Assembly: GCF_018919065.1 (NCBI RefSeq)
Contig: NZ_JAHLQG010000053.1
Span: forward strand, 36,215 to 100,214
Origin: Blautia sp. MSJ-9
GTDB lineage: Bacteria > Bacillota > Clostridia > Lachnospirales > Lachnospiraceae
DNA length: 64,000 nt
Direction of reading: 5' to 3'
In this document: piece after piece, positions 36,172-46,217 of the stretch
How the letters are laid out: every line of letters starts with the position of its first letter
Numbering within the stretch: the first letter of the stretch is position 1
The notes under the pieces: model-generated
Told to the model about the DNA's origin: nothing
The model's database searches: none
What the model saw: the letters and a program-made list of their open reading frames with translations, nothing else
Position numbers and translations under genes: made by a program

Positions 36172-37635
36172 ATGAGAGCAAATAACCTTACTCTGCTCAC
36201 AGACCTTTATGAACTTACTATGATGCAGGGCTACTTTAAGAATCCGACAAATCAGACCGTTATCTTTGATATGTTCTATCGTATCAACCCATGCGGCGGC
36301 GCATTCGCCATCACTGCCGGACTGGAACAGATGATCGAATATATTGAGAATCTCCATTTCACAGACGAAGATATCGAATATCTGAGAAGCCTGAATATTT
36401 TTGAGGATGACTTCCTTGAATATTTAAGAAACTTCGAATTCACAGGTGATATCTATGCAATCCCTGAAGGAACTGTTGTATTCCCAAGAGAACCTCTTGT
36501 AAAAGTTGTTGCGCCGATCATGGAAGCACAGCTTGTAGAAACTGCCATTCTGAACATCATCAACCACCAGAGCCTTATCGCCACCAAAGCAGCCCGTGTC
36601 TGCTACGCAGCAAAAGGCGATGCGATCATGGAATTTGGCCTTCGACGTGCTCAGGGACCGGATGCCGGTATCTTTGGCGCCCGTGCCGCAGTCATCGGCG
36701 GATGTGCCGGTACTTCCTGCGTTCTCACAGGCAAAATGTTCGATGTACCGGTTCTTGGAACTCACGCACACAGCTGGATCATGAGCTTCCCGGATGAATA
36801 TACCGCATTCAAAACCTATGCAAAACTTTATCCAAACGCATGCACCTTACTGGTAGACACTTACGATGTTCTGAAATCCGGTGTTCCGAATGCGATCCGC
36901 GTATTCGAAGAAATGCGAGAAGAGGGTATTCCACTTACCAGATACGGCATCCGTATCGACAGTGGTGACCTTGCTTACCTTTCCAAAGAAGCATACAAGA
37001 TGCTTGCTGCTGCCGGATTTGACGATGCGATCATCTCCGCTTCCAGTGATCTGGATGAATACCTGATCGACAGCCTGAAAGCTCAGGATGCCAAGATCAA
37101 CTCCTGGGGTGTCGGAACTAAACTTATCACTTCCGATGATAACCCGGCATTTGGCGGTGTATACAAACTTGCTGCAGTTAAAGACGCCGACAGCACAGAA
37201 TTCACACCTAAGATCAAACTTTCCGAGAATACTGAAAAAGTTACCAACCCTGGAAATAAAACCGTATACCGTCTCTACAGCAAGAAAACCGGCAAGATCA
37301 AAGCGGACCTTATCTGCCTTACTGATGAGAAATTAGATGCGGACGAGAATATGGTTCTCTTTGACCCGATCGATACATGGAAAAAGACCAAAGTTCTGGG
37401 TGGAACTTATGAAATCCGTGAACTTCTCGTTCCGGTTATCAAAAAGGGTAAACGTGTCTACGAATCTCCATCTGTTATGGAACTCCGTGACTACTGCCAG
37501 AAAGAGCAGAATACTCTCTGGGATGAATCCAGACGTTTCGCAAATCCGCAGAAAGTCTATGTAGACCTGTCCCAGAAACTATGGGAACTGAAAAAAGACC
37601 TGCTTGAAGAAATGAGTGAGAAATCTCTCGACTGA
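36172..37635 (+). CDS. pncB: Nicotinate phosphoribosyltransferase
   Basis: This 487-aa cytosolic enzyme makes nicotinate mononucleotide from nicotinate and PRPP in NAD salvage. It shows 'LTDLYELTMMQGYF', 'FGLRRAQGPDAG', the phosphorylatable-histidine region 'GTHAHSWIMSFPDEY', 'LVDTYDVLKSGVPNA', 'GIRIDSGDL' and 'GVGTKLITS'. It matches the long bacterial NAPRTase type. The start has a GGAGAG site. A long structured leader precedes it, so control at the RNA level is plausible. A strong terminator follows at 37651-37696. Confidence 0.96.
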   Translation: MRANNLTLLTDLYELTMMQGYFKNPTNQTVIFDMFYRINPCGGAFAITAGLEQMIEYIENLHFTDEDIEYLRSLNIFEDDFLEYLRNFEFTGDIYAIPEGTVVFPREPLVKVVAPIMEAQLVETAILNIINHQSLIATKAARVCYAAKGDAIMEFGLRRAQGPDAGIFGARAAVIGGCAGTSCVLTGKMFDVPVLGTHAHSWIMSFPDEYTAFKTYAKLYPNACTLLVDTYDVLKSGVPNAIRVFEEMREEGIPLTRYGIRIDSGDLAYLSKEAYKMLAAAGFDDAIISASSDLDEYLIDSLKAQDAKINSWGVGTKLITSDDNPAFGGVYKLAAVKDADSTEFTPKIKLSENTEKVTNPGNKTVYRLYSKKTGKIKADLICLTDEKLDADENMVLFDPIDTWKKTKVLGGTYEIRELLVPVIKKGKRVYESPSVMELRDYCQKEQNTLWDESRRFANPQKVYVDLSQKLWELKKDLLEEMSEKSLD

Positions 37636-37650
37636 TAAAATAATCCACAT

Positions 37651-37696
37651 AAAAGCCCCCATTCCCTCATAGACATAAAAGGGAAAGGGGGCTTTT
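37651..37696 (+). terminator. Intrinsic terminator of pncB, overlapping the next gene's ribosome site
   Basis: AAAAGCCCCCATTCCC (37651-37666) pairs with GGGAAAGGGGGCTTTT (37681-37696), with one A/A mismatch. The T-run runs to within 4 bp of the next ATG (37700). The only candidate Shine-Dalgarno for that gene, AAAGGGGG, is inside the 3' arm. Confidence 0.85.
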
Positions 37697-37699
37697 CTT

Positions 37700-38272
37700 A
37701 TGAATCTGTATACTCGTCTGATCAACAAAGACCATCCTCTGCCACCAGACTATGTTCCTGAAAATCTGACTGACATCGGGATTCCATTTGATGCACCCTG
37801 CGGAGATTCCAAACGGCTTCTGGAAATCCGCACCGCCCATGCAGTGCTTACACTGATACAGGCAGCACAGAAAGAGTCTCTGGTCATTACCGGAGTCTCC
37901 GGCTACCGTTCCTACAAACGCCAGCAGAAACTCTCCACCGGGAATCCTTACGTCGCAGCTCCGGGCACCAGTGAACACCAGAGCGGACTCGCACTGGACG
38001 TCTCATGTCCATCAATTCAATACCAGCTCATCCCGGAATTTGCTGAAACCCCTGAGGGAAAATGGCTCAAACGAAATGCTTCTCTCTACGGCTTCATTAT
38101 CCGCTACCCTGCAAACAAAGAATCCGTCACAGGTATCCCCTGGGAACCTTGGCATATCCGCTATGTAACCCGTCCACTTGCCGGGTGCCTCACACTGACC
38201 GGACTTACTCTTGAAGAATACTACTCTACTTTTGGTGCTCCTTTACAAAATCCCGAACCAAAACTTCCATAA
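37700..38272 (+). CDS. D-alanyl-D-alanine carboxypeptidase, M15 family (VanY-like)
   Basis: This 190-aa Zn peptidase removes the terminal D-Ala from peptidoglycan stems. Motifs are 'SGYRSYKRQQKL', 'GTSEHQSGLALDVS' (zinc His and Asp) and 'IPWEPWHIRYV' (catalytic Glu and zinc His). No signal peptide or membrane anchor is visible, which is odd for a wall enzyme. It may be a cytosolic or released VanXY-like dipeptidase/carboxypeptidase. It starts 4 bp after the pncB terminator, with its ribosome site buried in that hairpin. Confidence 0.88.
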   Translation: MNLYTRLINKDHPLPPDYVPENLTDIGIPFDAPCGDSKRLLEIRTAHAVLTLIQAAQKESLVITGVSGYRSYKRQQKLSTGNPYVAAPGTSEHQSGLALDVSCPSIQYQLIPEFAETPEGKWLKRNASLYGFIIRYPANKESVTGIPWEPWHIRYVTRPLAGCLTLTGLTLEEYYSTFGAPLQNPEPKLP

Positions 38273-38353
38273 ATCAAAAGCTACGATTTCTATTCTTTGT
38301 CATGACTTAACTACTATAATTATCAATTTACTCCGACAATCTTTTTCACACGA

Positions 38354-39556
38354 TCACTTAAAATGTATCATAATATCACAGATCTCGCTTTTCGTGCCAA
38401 CACGCATGTTTGGTCCGAAAAGCCCTACCCCGGAGGTAACAATACTGTGCATATTATCTTTTTTCAAATATCCACATGCATTCTCCCACATCAGCTTAAT
38501 CGTAAGATTTCCCGGGAAAAGCTGTCCGTCATGGGTATGTCCACACAGATCCGCATCCACGCCTGCATCCGCCAGCTCCTGCAGTTCTCTCGGCTCATGA
38601 TCGATCACCAGCACTGGCAATGACAGATCCATATCTGCCGTAATCTCCTGCGGACTCTTTCTCTCATCAATCCCACGTCCCGGTCTCTCATAATCCGGTC
38701 TTCCATACAGATAAAAAGAATTATCAATCAACGCATACTCATCTCTGAGAAGTGTAATTCCTGCTTTTTCCAGAAACTTATCCATCTTCACAGAGCTCTC
38801 TTTCTTCTCCTTACCGCCAAAAGTAAATCCCGCCAGAATTTTCTCCTGAATATCATGATTTCCATAACATGCATATACACCATACTTTGACTGAATCCCT
38901 CTCAGGATCGCCGCCAGTCTGTCCGGATTCTCCAGTGCCTCATATTCATTGTCAAAAATATCTCCGGCAACCACGACCAGATCCGGGTTCTGCGCATTGA
39001 TCTTCTCCACCATCTTCTCCATATGGCGGCAGCCGATATTATATCCCAGATGAAGATCTGCGATCAGCACCACATTCAGCGAGTCCAGATTCCCCGCTTT
39101 CTTATCAATGGAAATATCATACTTCGTTGTCTGTATATTTCCTGCATTGATCATTCCATAAATACTGACCGTCGTAATAATCACCGCACAGACCACTCCC
39201 ACTACAGCAGTTCCCACATTTCCAAAAAGCAATGCTCTGCCCGGAAAATTCAGATTCTTCAGAGGATACTTCAATAATAATCTCAAACCATCCGCAATTC
39301 CCACCGTCATGATCGTATATACCAGCACGCCGAGCCAGTAGTTACTCAGAAGCTTCATACATCTCCGAAATCCCGAAGCCGGCGCCATAAACGCAATCAA
39401 TATACTGAACACTACAAACAAATAGATAAGTCCAATTCCTCTGCATACCCACACATTCTGGAAAACGACGTGCAATACCCGTATCCAGTTCAGGGTTCTC
39501 AGCAGAATATAGATACACACCAGCAGATAAACCGGTGCCAGATAGATTGCTATCAT
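38354..39556 (-). CDS. Membrane-anchored metallophosphoesterase (YkuE-like)
   Basis: This 400-aa protein has four or five N-terminal membrane helices (residues 1-140), then a calcineurin-like catalytic domain. Metal motifs are 'LIADLHLGYN' (DxH), 'VVAGDIFDNEY', 'YGNHDIQ', 'IDHEPRE' and 'CGHTHDGQLFPG'. Related enzymes act on lipid or wall precursors, and the substrate here is unknown. The start overlaps the stop of an 81-aa membrane gene by ATGA. It converges with the VanY-like gene. Confidence 0.9.
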   Translation of the reverse strand: MIAIYLAPVYLLVCIYILLRTLNWIRVLHVVFQNVWVCRGIGLIYLFVVFSILIAFMAPASGFRRCMKLLSNYWLGVLVYTIMTVGIADGLRLLLKYPLKNLNFPGRALLFGNVGTAVVGVVCAVIITTVSIYGMINAGNIQTTKYDISIDKKAGNLDSLNVVLIADLHLGYNIGCRHMEKMVEKINAQNPDLVVVAGDIFDNEYEALENPDRLAAILRGIQSKYGVYACYGNHDIQEKILAGFTFGGKEKKESSVKMDKFLEKAGITLLRDEYALIDNSFYLYGRPDYERPGRGIDERKSPQEITADMDLSLPVLVIDHEPRELQELADAGVDADLCGHTHDGQLFPGNLTIKLMWENACGYLKKDNMHSIVTSGVGLFGPNMRVGTKSEICDIMIHFK

Positions 39557-39798
39557 ATATTCATTTCTCCTCTCCGTTGTTCTTTACCAGGCAAATACCC
39601 CTCTGCGCCTTCCTGTGTTTCACCTTCCAAAGCTTTGTCTACCGCAGTTGTTGCCCTCTCTCTGTAAATGCTTGGCATGAAATTCATGGTAAACTCCGCC
39701 CCGATAAAGGATGCCAGCATACACACTGCCAAAAGCAGAATATAATGCTTCTTCACAATCTGCCAGGCATTTTTCTTCATTTCTTTTCTCGTTTTCAT
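39553..39798 (-). CDS. Short single-helix membrane protein coupled to the phosphoesterase
   Basis: In this 81-aa protein, the basic N-terminus 'KEMKKNAWQIVKKHYILLLA' runs into a hydrophobic helix (about 18-38), then an acidic tail. The opening resembles the first ~45 residues of much longer polytopic Lachnospiraceae proteins (DUF975-like), so it may be a truncated stub retained as a leader. It ends with an ATGA overlap into the metallophosphoesterase gene. Confidence 0.55.
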   Translation of the reverse strand: MKTRKEMKKNAWQIVKKHYILLLAVCMLASFIGAEFTMNFMPSIYRERATTAVDKALEGETQEGAEGYLPGKEQRRGEMNI

Positions 39799-39866
39799 GA
39801 TATCTCCTCAACGTATAAATCATTTTGAAAACAATTCATCAACTTTATAACTGTTCCTTTATTATA

Positions 39867-39914
39867 CAAAAAAGAATCTCCAGTTGCTACCATTCGCTCC
39901 TGAAGATTCTCTTA
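39867..39914 (-). terminator. Intrinsic terminator of spoVT
   Basis: Read leftward, AGAATCTTCAG pairs with CTGGAGATTCT, followed by TTTTTT. It lies about 125 bp below the spoVT stop. Confidence 0.7.
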
Positions 39915-40039
39915 ATTTATTATGAAGATTTATACTCATTTACATCTATTCTGCAATATTTTTGATATGATCATATTCGAACTTTAAAGTAACTTCTACT
40001 TATCCTTCTGTTTCATATAAACCATATATTGCAACGCAC

Positions 40040-40588
40040 TTACTGTTCCATCTGCCGTCCCAGAAAACCACTTGCAGTCCTGATCAGCATTTTTTCTGAT
40101 TCACCCATCACATCTCTCTCGTTCTTCCCCAGAAGAAGTACTGATCCCACAGCGTCCCCTGCACTGATGATCGGCTGCATGATCTGGGAATACAGCGGTT
40201 CTCTCTGCTCCTGCGTCACCGGAATCCTGCTTCTGTCATTCCCATTGGCAAACACTGAACCTCTCTCTGAAATCGTTTCCTCAAGAGCCTTACTGATCGG
40301 CTTTCCCACATATTCTCTGCTTCCCTGTCCTGCTGCCGCAACTACCTGATCATGATCCGTAATGCAGGCCACCATCCCACTGGACTGTGCCAGCGCCTCC
40401 GCATATTCCTTTGCAAAAACATTCAGCTCCCCGATAGGTGAATACTTTTTCAGAATAATCTCACCCTCCCGGTCTGTAAAAATCTCCAGCGGAGTTCCTT
40501 CTTTTATCCGTAATGTTCTTCTGATTTCCTTAGGAATGACCACACGTCCCAGGTCATCAATACGCCGAACGATTCCTGTAGCTTTCAT
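40040..40588 (-). CDS. spoVT: Stage V sporulation protein T
   Basis: This 182-aa transcriptional regulator of forespore genes has an AbrB-type swapped-hairpin DNA-binding domain (1-50; 'GIVRRIDDLGRVVIPKEIRR') and a GAF-like C-terminal domain (55-180). 'LGKNERDVMGESEKMLIRTA' is typical of SpoVT. It supports a spore-forming host. It is a single gene with its own terminator. Confidence 0.95.
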   Translation of the reverse strand: MKATGIVRRIDDLGRVVIPKEIRRTLRIKEGTPLEIFTDREGEIILKKYSPIGELNVFAKEYAEALAQSSGMVACITDHDQVVAAAGQGSREYVGKPISKALEETISERGSVFANGNDRSRIPVTQEQREPLYSQIMQPIISAGDAVGSVLLLGKNERDVMGESEKMLIRTASGFLGRQMEQ

Positions 40589-40745
40589 GCACTTTTCTTC
40601 CTCCTGTTTTTCTTTTTATCGAAGTTTACTGTCTTTGTATCCTTCAGTTTCCATATCATGTGTTGTATGGTTATTATGTGGAAAAAGCAGGGAGAATATA
40701 CATCTCTGTATTTACAAAAAATGCCATTTAACAGCAGCCAAGCAG

Positions 40746-43700
40746 CTATTTTCCGGAAAGTAATTCCATCAGTTCCTCTCTGGTGAAACTGCCACCGTTC
40801 AGTCCTTCGCCCTCCAGGATCTGATCCGCCAGTTCCCTTTTCTTTTCCTGCAGTTTCACGATATTTTCTTCAATCGTATCCTTCACGATCAGCTTATATA
40901 CATTCACTACATTCTTCTGACCGATTCGGTGTGCTCTGTCCGTTGCCTGATTCTGCACTGCCAGGTTCCACCACGGATCAAAATGGATTACAATATCTGC
41001 TGCGGTCAGATTCAGTCCGGTTCCTCCTGCTTTTAGAGAAACGCAAAATACCTGCGTCTCATCTTTATTAAAGTTCTCTACCATCTGCGCACGTTTCTCC
41101 CTGTTTGTAGAACCAGTCAGCATATAATAGCTGATTTTCTCTTGTTCAAGACGTTTCGCAAGATGGTCCAGCATAGTTGTAAACTGCGAAAACAGCAGAA
41201 TCTTATGTCCACTCTCCACTGCATTGCTGATCATATTCAGACACATATCTACTTTTGCAGAATCGTCTTTGTAATCTGCGAAAACAAGAGACGGATCACA
41301 ACAGATCTGACGCAATTTTGTCAGCTCCGCCAGAATTGTAATCTTTGAAGTCTTAAATTCCTCTTCTGACTGCTTATCCAGCATCAGCATCATACGTTTC
41401 ACATGTGCATCATAGAGCTTCTGCTGCTCTCCTGTAAGCTGCACGAACATATTCTCTTCCAGCTTATCCGGCAAATCTGTAAGCACTTCTTTCTTCAATC
41501 TCCGAAGTACAAACGGCCGGATCATTTTCTGCAGGCGCTTCATGGCATCTTCATCAGAATTCTGAACTGCCGGGATTTCCACCTCTTCACGAAACTTCTT
41601 ATAACTGTAAAGAAAACCAGGCATCAAATAATCAAATATACTCCACAGCTCACTCAAACGATTCTCCACCGGAGTTCCGGTAAGCGCCAGTCTGAAGTCT
41701 GCCTGAACCTCTTTTACCACTTTCGCAGCCTGAGTATTTGCATTCTTGATATACTGAGCTTCATCAATAATCTCACATCGGAACTTATACTTCTCATATT
41801 CACTGATGTCTCTTTTCAGCAGATCATAGGAAGTCAGAAGAATATCTTCAGAGTCTGCCCCTGCCAGAATCTTTCTTCGCTCTGTCGCAGTTCCTGTCAC
41901 CATCTTCGCTGTCAGCTCCGGCGCAAATCTCTGAATCTCACTGCTCCAGTTATAGACCAAAGATGCAGGAGCTACAATCAAAGCATTTCTCTGCTTCTTT
42001 TCATATTGCTCATTTACATCCCCTACTGTATCATTTTCCAGTCCAGCTTCATTCTCCATCATATGAACATTTCTTTCCAGAAATTCCGACAGCAGAAATG
42101 CAATTACCTGTAGCGTTTTTCCAAGTCCCATATCATCCGCAAGTATCCCGCCAAATCCATTATAATTCAATGTCTTAATCCACAGAAATCCTCGCTTCTG
42201 ATACTCCCGCAAAATTTTATCCAGACTCTCCGGCACTTCGAAATCATTGTCCTCGACAGTCTTCATGTTTCTCACCAGTGACCGGAATGCTTTATCCTTT
42301 ACTGTCGCTACAAAAGGACTCTCCTTCAGCTGTCCGTCCAGATAAAGTGCCCTGTACTTCTGCACTTCGATCGCATCCTGCTTCATCTGCTTATCTGTAA
42401 GCTGAAGTCCTGTCTTTAACTCTGCAACTGTATCAAGTCCTGAATCCTCAGCATTAATAAAAGATCCATCCTTCAAACGATAGAATTTCTTTTTCCTGTT
42501 ATAGCGGGAAAGAATATCGATCAGTTCATCCTTCGACATTTCCCCTGCAGTTAATGTCAGTTCCAGTAAATTTCCGTTCAAAGAAACTCCTACCGTAATC
42601 TTAGGTGCAGACTTTATCTCCATTCGTTTCAAAGCTTCTGAAACAAATACCTCTCCAAGCGCCTGCATTGCCGGAATTCCGTACATTAACAGATCATATA
42701 CCATTTCATCGTCATCCACGATTGCAGAACTCTGCGTATCAGGATCAAATGCATTGGAATACTCATGAATAACCTTACGAAGTACTGCTTCCTTCGCCAT
42801 ATCACGCATAGCAATCTCTTCCGTTGTATACAGAGAAATCTGTTTTTCCCCATAATAAACCTCAGGTCTGCAGGTGATCATATTTTCCTGCGGTGCATCC
42901 AGATAAATCTTAAATTCCGGTTCCAGCATTCCATAATCTGCCGGGTCAAAGTTCTTTACCTCACATTCATAAAATTCCTGAAGAACTGGCAGAAGATCCT
43001 TGCAGAAGGCCGGAACATCACTATTCGAAATGAATGCACGCTCTCCCCTCACTGCAGTCATACTATCCATAAAGTCCGCAACAGGCAAAAGATCTTCTGC
43101 ATTCTCTACGAAAATCCATCCGCCATAGAAATAAATCCGATACTTTTCAGTAATTCCTGCACTGAGAAATTTACTCACGCTCAATTCAATTCCCTGCTCA
43201 GAGCCTGTAATTTTTATTTTTCTCGGCAGATGTTTCGTAGTAATCTGCCACTCCCGGCAATATTCACCAACAGCCTCTCCGTTCAAAGTTCTTCCCTCCA
43301 TCAGAAGCAAAAACTCCGCCAGTTCATTTCCCTTTAGACTTATATGTCTTGTTTTCTCCATCGAACTGCCATAATATCCATACAAAGAACCAGGCCGGTA
43401 AAGTGCTTTATGATCCTGCACCCATTTCCGTATAAACTTCACCAGCGGTCTCGACTCTTCATCAAAAGATTCCTCCGTATGAACAAACTGCAGATTCTTA
43501 CCATATTTATAATTTTCCTGATCCGCCATTGCCTGGTCAAAGGTAAACACATCCTTCAATACATACAGTTTACCTGCTCCGATCTTAAACTCCACATAGA
43601 AGTTTCTGCCATCAAATGTAAAAGACGGCTCAAGTCTTACCTTTCCATAAGTACTCTCCTGGATCAGCGGCAATGATTTTGCAACAGCCTGTTTCTGCAG

Positions 43701-44093
43701 AAGCTGCGCCAGTTCCGGAGTGGTACGCATCTTCATACCCTTTTTTACGCCATTCATCTGCTCCAGATTTTCACGGACAATAGCCTTTCTCTGTTCCACC
43801 ACATAATTATTATATTCCAACAGAACTGCTACACAATGCTTACAGATTCCACTATATTCTCCATATGCCGGGCAGTCACAATAACTACTTTCTATTTCAT
43901 TTTCTTCTTTATTTACGGATATATCCACTTCATAAATATTTCTGCCGCTGCCCTGCACGGAAGCAATGATTTCGTCACTTGCTCCTACATCCTGTATATC
44001 CATATCCAGAACTTTTCCGGTCCGGTAAATATCCTGGCCTCTGACATAAGATGCCGCACCTGACAGATATTTAATTTGCGCTTTTGAAATCAT
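40746..44093 (-). CDS. SNF2-family helicase with SWIM zinc finger
   Basis: This 1115-aa nucleic-acid translocase has a SWIM finger near the N-terminus ('YCDCPAYGEYSGICKHC', CxC...CxH form), a long SNF2-associated middle region (about 150-620) and two RecA lobes. The lobes show 'ADDMGLGKTLQ' (Walker A), 'IIDEAQYIKN' (DEAQ box), 'LTGTPVENRLSELW', 'GGTGLNLTAADIVIHFDPWW' and 'QATDRAHRIGQ'. The start at 44093 is chosen because a longer frame runs through the upstream terminator. Its role in this family is likely DNA repair or chromatin-like remodelling, not proven. It is a single gene. Confidence 0.92.
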   Translation of the reverse strand: MISKAQIKYLSGAASYVRGQDIYRTGKVLDMDIQDVGASDEIIASVQGSGRNIYEVDISVNKEENEIESSYCDCPAYGEYSGICKHCVAVLLEYNNYVVEQRKAIVRENLEQMNGVKKGMKMRTTPELAQLLQKQAVAKSLPLIQESTYGKVRLEPSFTFDGRNFYVEFKIGAGKLYVLKDVFTFDQAMADQENYKYGKNLQFVHTEESFDEESRPLVKFIRKWVQDHKALYRPGSLYGYYGSSMEKTRHISLKGNELAEFLLLMEGRTLNGEAVGEYCREWQITTKHLPRKIKITGSEQGIELSVSKFLSAGITEKYRIYFYGGWIFVENAEDLLPVADFMDSMTAVRGERAFISNSDVPAFCKDLLPVLQEFYECEVKNFDPADYGMLEPEFKIYLDAPQENMITCRPEVYYGEKQISLYTTEEIAMRDMAKEAVLRKVIHEYSNAFDPDTQSSAIVDDDEMVYDLLMYGIPAMQALGEVFVSEALKRMEIKSAPKITVGVSLNGNLLELTLTAGEMSKDELIDILSRYNRKKKFYRLKDGSFINAEDSGLDTVAELKTGLQLTDKQMKQDAIEVQKYRALYLDGQLKESPFVATVKDKAFRSLVRNMKTVEDNDFEVPESLDKILREYQKRGFLWIKTLNYNGFGGILADDMGLGKTLQVIAFLLSEFLERNVHMMENEAGLENDTVGDVNEQYEKKQRNALIVAPASLVYNWSSEIQRFAPELTAKMVTGTATERRKILAGADSEDILLTSYDLLKRDISEYEKYKFRCEIIDEAQYIKNANTQAAKVVKEVQADFRLALTGTPVENRLSELWSIFDYLMPGFLYSYKKFREEVEIPAVQNSDEDAMKRLQKMIRPFVLRRLKKEVLTDLPDKLEENMFVQLTGEQQKLYDAHVKRMMLMLDKQSEEEFKTSKITILAELTKLRQICCDPSLVFADYKDDSAKVDMCLNMISNAVESGHKILLFSQFTTMLDHLAKRLEQEKISYYMLTGSTNREKRAQMVENFNKDETQVFCVSLKAGGTGLNLTAADIVIHFDPWWNLAVQNQATDRAHRIGQKNVVNVYKLIVKDTIEENIVKLQEKKRELADQILEGEGLNGGSFTREELMELLSGK

Positions 44094-44114
44094 ACTTTTT
44101 TGCCTTTCCCTGAG

Positions 44115-44170
44115 TAAAAAAAGAACCCCTCCACCAGGCAGCCTCAATCTCTGCTTAAAGTGAAGGGATT
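44115..44170 (-). terminator. Intrinsic terminator of the galactoside operon
   Basis: Read leftward, AATCCCTTCAC and GTGGAGGGGTT pair over 11 bp (two wobbles), then CTTTTTTT. It lies 23 bp after the beta-galactosidase stop. Confidence 0.8.
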
Positions 44171-44192
44171 TCCTCATCCATCGCTATTTATT

Positions 44193-46217
44193 TTACACGA
44201 TAACCTTTGCAACTGCAAGACCATAAACTTTCAATTCATCGCTTCCATTACCATAGATCCAGCTTACCTCGCCTTCCGGTACCGGAAGTTCTGCGCTTTC
44301 TGTTCCGAAGTTCTGGTAAATATAGTATTTTGCATTTTCATTCTCTCTCACTGTGATCTCCAGTGCATCCGGGATTTCTCCTTTGATTCCACTGGAAACG
44401 CCGCTGTCTTTCAGCACTTTTCCAAGGAAGTCACTGTAGAACTCTTTATCAGCATCTGCTGCCACATACCATGCTTTACCCTTGCCATATTCATTCACCG
44501 TCAGGCAGGAAGTTCCTTCATAGAAATCACTTCCGTAAGTCATTAATGTACGTGCTCCGCGAAGCTCCACAAGATCACACAGATACTTACATGTATAAGT
44601 CTTATCCAGACCAAGTTCATTACTCTCTACAGGAACAAAAGAGTTCTCTTCCCAGTCATAAAGACCATCAATCTCAGCACTTCTGATTCCCAGTACATCC
44701 ATCAGGCCATGTGGTGTTCCTTCCAGATAGCATCTGTCTGTGTCATCTGCGATTCCTGACCAGTAACTTGTGATCAGTGTACCGCCGTTTTCTACAAACG
44801 CACGAACCTTTTCTGCAAAACCTTCCTTAAACATATAAACCATCGGCAGAGCCAGTACTTTATATTTGTCCAGATCACAGGTCATATCGATCAAATCTAC
44901 GTTAACACCCTGTTTACGGAAACCTCTGTAGAATTTCAGCATGGCTTCCAGATAATGAAGGCCTTTATTTCTCGGTCCCTGGCTGTCCTCCATAGCCCAC
45001 TGGCTGTCCCAGTCATAGATCATAGCCACCTGACTGCTCATAGTTGTTCCTGTCAGTTCCTGCAATTCTTTTAAAGCTGCTCCAACTTCAGAAACCTCTT
45101 TAAATACTCTTGTATCCTTCCCGCCGTAATGGTCGATCACTGCTCCGTGGAACTTCTCGGAAGCACCTCTGCTCTGACGAATCTGGAAGTAAAGAGATGC
45201 ATCACTTCCGTGTGCAATTGCCTGCATAGACTGTGCGAAAAGCATTCCCGGTTTCTTCAACTTACTGACGCTCTGCCAGTTAGTAGAGCTCGGGCAGGAC
45301 TCCATCTGTAAAAATGGCTTGTCCTTCAGGGAACGCATCAGGTCATGGCACATACCATTGTCATAAGCAGTATCGATCAGTGCTTCTTTATGCCACGTCG
45401 GATAAGTATCCCAGGAAACCACATCAATTTCTTTCGCAATCTTAAAGTAATCCAGACCGCCAAAATAATGCATCAGATTTGCAGTTGTCGGCAGCTCACT
45501 TCCGCCATCTCTCAGTGCTGCGATTTCATGGTGAATAAAGTCTGCTGTCTGATGAGTGACAAATCTCTTCCAGTCCAGATTCAGTGCATGAAGCTGAGTC
45601 TCACCAATCTTAGACGGACTTTCAATCTGGTCAAAGCTGTTATAAGTATGGCTCCAGAAAGTGGTACACCACTGATCATTCAGATTCTCAATGGTCTGAT
45701 ATTTCTCTCTCAGCCAGTTACGGAATGCCTCCTGACAAAGCGGGCAGTGGCATTCTCCACCGTATTCATTGGAAATATGCCACAGGATCACACCCGGATG
45801 TGTAGCAATTTCCTCTGCCATTTTTTTGTTAATGATATGGATCTTCTCTCTGTAAACCGGAGAAGTATAGCAGTGATTATGTCTGAATCCAAACAGTGCT
45901 CTGTGGCGTGTCTCATCTACACGAAGTACTTCCGGATATTTATCAGCCATCCATTTCGGTCTTGCACCAGATGGTGTAGACAGGATTGTGGAAATTCCTC
46001 TCTTATAAAGTTTATCAATGATCTCCTGCAGCCATCCAAAGTTAAATACGCCTTCTTCCGGTTCCAGTGTAGACCAGGAAAACATTCCCACACTTACTAC
46101 ATTGCAGCCGGATTCTTCCAGCATCTCAATATCTTTTTCCAGAATGTCCGGTCTCTTTAACCACTGCTCAGGATTGTAGTCGCCGCCATGGAGCAGCTTG
46201 TCAGTTCTAAAGTCCAT
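44193..46217 (-). CDS. Beta-galactosidase, GH42 family
   Basis: This 674-aa cytosolic enzyme cleaves terminal beta-galactose from short galactosides. The acid/base is E151 in 'LWHISNEYGG' and the nucleophile is E306 in 'FLQMESCPSSTNW'. Zinc-site cysteines C116, C156, C158 and C161 are present ('CHCPLC'). Trimerisation and beta-sandwich domains follow. The ATG at 46217 has AGGAG at good spacing. It is the last gene of the run with the sugar ABC transporter and LacI regulator, so imported galactosides, such as galacto-oligosaccharides, are the likely substrate. Confidence 0.94.
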   Translation of the reverse strand: MDFRTDKLLHGGDYNPEQWLKRPDILEKDIEMLEESGCNVVSVGMFSWSTLEPEEGVFNFGWLQEIIDKLYKRGISTILSTPSGARPKWMADKYPEVLRVDETRHRALFGFRHNHCYTSPVYREKIHIINKKMAEEIATHPGVILWHISNEYGGECHCPLCQEAFRNWLREKYQTIENLNDQWCTTFWSHTYNSFDQIESPSKIGETQLHALNLDWKRFVTHQTADFIHHEIAALRDGGSELPTTANLMHYFGGLDYFKIAKEIDVVSWDTYPTWHKEALIDTAYDNGMCHDLMRSLKDKPFLQMESCPSSTNWQSVSKLKKPGMLFAQSMQAIAHGSDASLYFQIRQSRGASEKFHGAVIDHYGGKDTRVFKEVSEVGAALKELQELTGTTMSSQVAMIYDWDSQWAMEDSQGPRNKGLHYLEAMLKFYRGFRKQGVNVDLIDMTCDLDKYKVLALPMVYMFKEGFAEKVRAFVENGGTLITSYWSGIADDTDRCYLEGTPHGLMDVLGIRSAEIDGLYDWEENSFVPVESNELGLDKTYTCKYLCDLVELRGARTLMTYGSDFYEGTSCLTVNEYGKGKAWYVAADADKEFYSDFLGKVLKDSGVSSGIKGEIPDALEITVRENENAKYYIYQNFGTESAELPVPEGEVSWIYGNGSDELKVYGLAVAKVIV

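Noticed and set aside
45345..46160. 271-codon plus-strand frame
   Set aside because: It is antisense to the GH42 gene, whose catalytic glutamates are in the other frame.
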